Of a stretch of 64,000 nt of DNA, positions 60,631-64,000 are shown piece after piece (the stretch's first letter is position 1; the number at the start of each line of letters is the position of its first letter). Both the position numbers and the translations under genes were made by a program. Under the pieces are notes generated by a model, which was not told where the DNA came from, made no database searches, and saw only the letters and a list, made by a program, of their open reading frames with translations. The stretch lies in the NCBI RefSeq assembly GCF_025947365.1, contig NZ_CP110012.1, positions 310,001 to 374,000 of the forward strand. The letters are read 5' to 3'. Source of the DNA: Flavobacterium sp. N502540 (GTDB lineage Bacteria; Bacteroidota; Bacteroidia; Flavobacteriales; Flavobacteriaceae).

Positions 60631-62333
60631 GTTTCATTCTCCTTCTTCTACTTTTTTCCTGTAAAGAAAAAAAGAATCTTAAAACTAACACCGAAGCTGT
60701 CCGGAAAGAGGCGCTCAGTTTACGGAACAAAGCCATTGAAAATCATGACAAACAAAACTTTAATATGGCTTTTGATCAATATTATAGATCAAAACAGCTT
60801 TATGAAACTTTAAGAGAAAATGGAAAAAAAGATAGTGCCAATATTGGGTACATACTTATCAGAATGGCAGAAATCCAGCAAGTCAATGGTGATTATTACG
60901 GTAGTAAAGAAACGATTACGGAAGCAATGGCATACTTTAAAAAAAGAAACATATATGCGGCAGATGTTAATAATAAACTAGGTATTGCTGAAAAAGAACT
61001 TTCTCAGTACAATGATGCTATTTATTACTACAAGAAATCTGTAAAAGATTTTCCAAATGCTGTACAAAAAATAGGTCCTTTATCTAATATAGCCCCAGTA
61101 TACATTCAGCAAAAAAAATACGCTCAAGCTATTGCCCTTTCAGAGTTCATTTTTAGTACTAAATTATTGGAAGATAAATCTCAAATCTTCGAAAAAGCAA
61201 GAATTCAGGATAATCTCGGTTATGCCTATTTTAAGAGTGGAATGGATGAAAAAGGATTTGAGCTAATGAATGAAGCACTTCAAACCAGAAATAAAATTAA
61301 AGATACCTATGGGAGTATTGAAAGTTACCTGCACCTTGCCGATTACTATGCTAAAATAAACCTTAAAAAATCAGATGAAAATGCTCTTGCAGCCTACAGG
61401 GTCGCCACAAAACTAAACAGTGTAGACGAAAGGCTAGAAGCGTTCCAAATTTTAATTTCAAATGATCATAGTCCTCAAACCAGTAAATATGTTCAAAAAT
61501 ATTTCAAACTAAACGACAGCATCATCAAAGTTCGAAACAACTTTAAAAATAAGTTTGCCAAAATTAAATACGATGCTAAAATAGAGAAAGATGAAAATGC
61601 CAAACTTCGTTTAGAAAAAGCCCAAAATCAATTGTCTCTCCAAAGAGCTAAATATTTACGAATTGTATTTGCCATTGCTTTTGTTTTTTTTGTCATTCTA
61701 ATTGTAATTGTAGTGCGTTACTATAAAAACAAGAACAAAGCAATTGAATTTAAAACCTCGTACATGACCGAAGCCCGGATTGCCAAAAAAATCCATGATG
61801 AATTGGCAAACGATGTCTATAATGTAATCGCTTTTGCCGAGTCACAGCCCTTATCTAAGGAAAACACCAGAGAAAATCTACTGCAGAAGTTAGATGATAT
61901 TTACGGACGTGTAAGGGGAATCTCCAGAGAAAACAACAAAATTGAAACCGGAGCAGATTTTACTACAAGTATTAAAGAAATGCTTTCGACTTATAAAACC
62001 AACGAAAGAAATATTATTGTTACCAACTTAGAAAGCATCAACTGGGAAACGATTAACGAGACTAAAAAGATCACCATTAGTCGAATTTTACAGGAATTAA
62101 TGGTGAATATGAGAAAACACAGCAATGCCAGTATTGTTGGGATAAAATTTGAAAATAACGAGAAATCAATCGCTATAAACTATACCGACAACGGTAAAGG
62201 TTTTGAAAAGGCCACTATTGCAAAAAATGGTCTGCAAAACATGGAACAACGCATCCAGGCCGTTAAAGGAACTATTACTTTTGATACAGCACCGGATAAG
62301 GGATTTAAAGCAAACCTATCTATACCTAAATAA
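60609..62333 (+). CDS. Lipoprotein-anchored TPR sensor histidine kinase, module B (no adjacent regulator)
   Basis: The 574-residue paralogue of 50173-51888 has the same lipoprotein start (MLRSPFFCF, LFSCKEKK), TPR region (GDYYGSKETITEA, VYIQQKKYAQAI), a membrane helix near 350-370 and a HisKA_3-type kinase domain with His396 in RIAKKIHDELAND, QELMVNMRKHS, YTDNGKG and NGLQNMEQR. All kinase motifs are intact. It has no response regulator gene after it, only a terminator, so it may signal through the regulator at 51896 or one elsewhere. Confidence 0.9.
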   Translation: MLRSPFFCFILLLLLFSCKEKKNLKTNTEAVRKEALSLRNKAIENHDKQNFNMAFDQYYRSKQLYETLRENGKKDSANIGYILIRMAEIQQVNGDYYGSKETITEAMAYFKKRNIYAADVNNKLGIAEKELSQYNDAIYYYKKSVKDFPNAVQKIGPLSNIAPVYIQQKKYAQAIALSEFIFSTKLLEDKSQIFEKARIQDNLGYAYFKSGMDEKGFELMNEALQTRNKIKDTYGSIESYLHLADYYAKINLKKSDENALAAYRVATKLNSVDERLEAFQILISNDHSPQTSKYVQKYFKLNDSIIKVRNNFKNKFAKIKYDAKIEKDENAKLRLEKAQNQLSLQRAKYLRIVFAIAFVFFVILIVIVVRYYKNKNKAIEFKTSYMTEARIAKKIHDELANDVYNVIAFAESQPLSKENTRENLLQKLDDIYGRVRGISRENNKIETGADFTTSIKEMLSTYKTNERNIIVTNLESINWETINETKKITISRILQELMVNMRKHSNASIVGIKFENNEKSIAINYTDNGKGFEKATIAKNGLQNMEQRIQAVKGTITFDTAPDKGFKANLSIPK

Positions 62334-62370
62334 AATTCAATATTACAATTTGACTATGTAATAACTTGTA

Positions 62371-62412
62371 TAAAAAAAAAGCCTTTCAAGCTTACTCTCA
62401 AAAGGCTCTTTC
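62371..62412. terminator. Bidirectional terminator
   Basis: AGCCTTT and AAAGGCT enclose a 16-base loop with an A-run on the left, between the converging kinase (+) and nucleotidase (-) genes. It works best for the minus strand. Confidence 0.7.
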
Positions 62413-62480
62413 CCTTCAAAAAACAGGTTAATAAAAAACTAATCCTGTATACTATTTCGTCATTTTAAGGCAAATAAATT

Positions 62481-63029
62481 TTAGTTTAAATTAGATACAA
62501 TGTCTTTTTCCAAAATTTCAACGGCTTCTTTCCAGTTGTTTACTCTTATATGATGCGTTTGATTAACGTTATGAAATGCCGTAAACATAATTGGCTTTCC
62601 CATACAATGATCTAAATTTTTTCTGTGATCATCAATCATATAATCGGTATTGATAATTCGTTTGCTGCCACATAAAATAATATTTTCCCATGTGATAAAA
62701 GGAAAATGCTCCGCCAGCCAGGCTACTTTCTCCGCCAGTGATACCGGAAACTCTGTCGCAGCAGAAACAATAAATATTTCAAAGTTTTCCTGTAATCGAC
62801 GTAAACTTTCAACTGCGTCAGGTATTACCGGCAGATTTCTGAAAAAATTATTTGCATTCAAAACTTTACGCAAAAGCACCCTGTCACTAAAAGCTTCTTC
62901 TTCGCTTAATCCCTGAATACTTTCTTTTGAAAGCGAGGTTCCGCTCTCTTCGTTATAATGTTTTATTAATTGTGCTTCAATGTCGGCAAGTACACCGTCC
63001 ATATCGATGGCAATAGTTTTCTTTTTCAT
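62481..63029 (-). CDS. 5'(3')-deoxyribonucleotidase-like HAD phosphatase
   Basis: From the ATG at 63029 the protein is 182 residues. It has the HAD nucleophile motif IAIDMDGVLAD (Asp pair), the Ser/Thr motif IFIVSAATE, a Lys segment and the late acidic pair in YMIDDHRKN. This fits the NT5C family (dephosphorylation of deoxynucleoside monophosphates). In-frame residues before 63029 overlap the TTGCAA array and are probably not translated. It is divergent from the DeoR gene. Confidence 0.85.
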   Translation of the reverse strand: MKKKTIAIDMDGVLADIEAQLIKHYNEESGTSLSKESIQGLSEEEAFSDRVLLRKVLNANNFFRNLPVIPDAVESLRRLQENFEIFIVSAATEFPVSLAEKVAWLAEHFPFITWENIILCGSKRIINTDYMIDDHRKNLDHCMGKPIMFTAFHNVNQTHHIRVNNWKEAVEILEKDIVSNLN

Positions 63030-63040
63030 TTCGATTAATT

Positions 63041-63107
63041 TTGCAACAAATTTACGCAAATATTGCAAAGTATTGCAATTTTAACTTATTTTTGCAATAT
63101 AAATTTG
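63041..63107. promoter_or_regulatory. Divergent promoter region with four phased TTGCAA sites
   Basis: TTGCAA occurs at 63041, 63063, 63073 and 63092, spaced 22, 10 and 19 bp, close to whole helical turns. TAAATTTG boxes (TAnnTTTG type) are present for each direction: 63047-63054 on the minus strand and 63100-63107 on the plus strand. The plus box ends 6 bases before the DeoR ATG, so that transcript may be leaderless. The hexamers are candidate operators of the DeoR protein. Confidence 0.55.
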
Positions 63108-63113
63108 CACAAC

Positions 63114-63863
63114 ATGAAAAAAGAGGAGCGTCAAAAAGTAATTTTAGAATACCTGTCAAAAGAACATCGACTTACCTTACAGGAACTTAGCGTCTACTTA
63201 AATGTTTCTGAAGACACAATAAGACGGGATGTAAAAGAACTTTCGGATCAGGGATTGTTAAAGGCTGTTCGTGGAGGGGCGGTTGCCCCGTCTCCGATTC
63301 CGCTTCATTTTAGAAACAGAGAGAAACATGACCTTGAAAACAAAAAAATAATAGCCGAAAAAGCAATCTCTTATTTAAAAGACGGACAGGTTGTTTTTAT
63401 CGATGGTGGAACAACTTCATTAGCTTTAGTGGCCAGTTTCCCTTATGATTTGAAAATAACGGTCATTACAAACAGTTTTCCTGTAGCGGCCCTAATTGAA
63501 GATTTACCCAATATCGAATTGATTTTTGCAGGAGGAAGAATGTGCAAAACTTCTTTCGCGACTGCAAGTATAGAAACCATAGATTTTTTTCGAAATTTTA
63601 GAGCCAACATTTGTATTCTCGGGCTTTGCAGCATCCATCACGAACGTGGTGTTACGGGAGTTTTACACGATGATTCTCAAATAAAAAGAAACATGATTCA
63701 GCACTCAGATTTTGTTATCGCTCTGGGCTCTATCGAAAAAGTAGGCACCGCCGAATCCTATTTTGTTTGTCCGATTAAAGATATTGACGTACTGGTAACC
63801 AATATTGATCCGAAGGATGAAACCTTAAAACCTTATCAAAATGCAGGAGTGACTCTTGTTTAA
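63114..63863 (+). CDS. DeoR-family transcriptional regulator
   Basis: From the ATG at 63114 the protein is 249 residues. The N-terminal winged HTH is RQKVILEYLSKEHRLTLQEL, then LNVSEDTIRRDVKEL and GGAV. The C-terminal sugar-phosphate-sensing domain has DGGTTSLAL, ITNSFPVA, GGRMC and the LGLCSIH segment. It probably represses a sugar or nucleoside catabolic gene downstream or the divergent nucleotidase, responding to a phosphorylated sugar. The in-frame ATG at 63063 would place 17 extra residues over the operator region and is less likely. Confidence 0.93.
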   Translation: MKKEERQKVILEYLSKEHRLTLQELSVYLNVSEDTIRRDVKELSDQGLLKAVRGGAVAPSPIPLHFRNREKHDLENKKIIAEKAISYLKDGQVVFIDGGTTSLALVASFPYDLKITVITNSFPVAALIEDLPNIELIFAGGRMCKTSFATASIETIDFFRNFRANICILGLCSIHHERGVTGVLHDDSQIKRNMIQHSDFVIALGSIEKVGTAESYFVCPIKDIDVLVTNIDPKDETLKPYQNAGVTLV

Positions 63864-64000
63864 AAACTTTTTGGTTTCATTACGCACCATAACATCAGAA
63901 TTATCCCCCTAAAAGTCCCTCTTTATTTCTGTATCCTACTATAAAATTTGCTTTACTATTTTTTATAACTTTACATCTATCAATAAATTAACCCTAAAAA
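63864..64000. other. Downstream intergenic sequence at window end
   Basis: AT-rich, with a TATAACTTTAC string near 63971 that could be a promoter of a gene beyond the window. Confidence 0.25.

Overview
The window looks like the chromosome of a Flavobacterium-type Bacteroidota. The evidence is an AT-rich sequence, promoter-like TAnnTTTG boxes in place of sigma70 hexamers, many SpII lipoproteins, a SusC/SusD pair, a hybrid two-component regulator, a type IX secretion C-terminal domain, and families of short palindromic intergenic repeats. No tRNA, rRNA, transposase, integrase or CRISPR array was seen.

Layout. (1) 1-5.6 kb: 5' part of a TonB-dependent receptor behind a cobalamin riboswitch (minus strand), fabH, a secreted amidohydrolase and an AraC regulator. 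(2) 6.0-32.8 kb: a polysaccharide utilization locus for glycosaminoglycans. It holds a GH88 unsaturated glucuronyl hydrolase, a PL8 lyase with a T9SS sorting domain, a PL12 heparinase III (very close to Pedobacter heparinus HepC), SusC/SusD, a ROK sugar kinase, an S1 sulfatase, a second heparinase II/III-type lyase, a hybrid two-component regulator, a DUF4861 protein, a KduD-like dehydrogenase and a NagB-PIG-L fusion. Together with nagA at 38.1 kb this covers binding and import, depolymerisation, desulfation, cleavage of unsaturated uronic acid, and entry of glucosamine into glycolysis. Heparan sulfate or heparosan is the most likely substrate, and the PL8 enzyme suggests hyaluronan or chondroitin as well. 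(3) 33-48.4 kb: AraC regulator, NmrA-like oxidoreductase, small membrane protein, a TetR/small protein/MFS efflux operon, nagA, a lipoprotein pair whose first member carries a complete metzincin zinc motif, a GT2 synthase, a Na+/H+ antiporter and a MscS channel.

(4) 48.5-62.3 kb is the most unusual part. A regulatory module occurs twice. Each copy has a minus-strand protein with a shared N-terminal domain and one membrane helix, a roughly 10-bp phased repeat array just upstream of that gene, a conserved intergenic region with two crossing inverted repeats, a tiny lipoprotein ending in an ADGPGDG motif and a Pro-rich tail, a terminator-like hairpin laid over the next start codon, and a lipoprotein-anchored TPR histidine kinase. 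Only the first copy also has a response regulator. Two operons between the copies (52.7-56.1 kb and 56.3-57.5 kb) start behind the same 22-bp box, set exactly 27 bp upstream of a TACTTTTG promoter element. They encode Cys-rich small proteins, a DUF4236 protein, an Excalibur lipoprotein, a TerB-like protein, a coiled-coil membrane protein, a VWA-like lipoprotein and a stand-alone HSDR_N-type nuclease. I infer an envelope-sensing, inducible stress or defence regulon and know of no published description of it. A GH1 beta-glucosidase lies between this regulon and the second module.

(5) 62.5-63.9 kb: a 5'-nucleotidase-like HAD protein divergent from a DeoR regulator, with helically phased TTGCAA sites between them.
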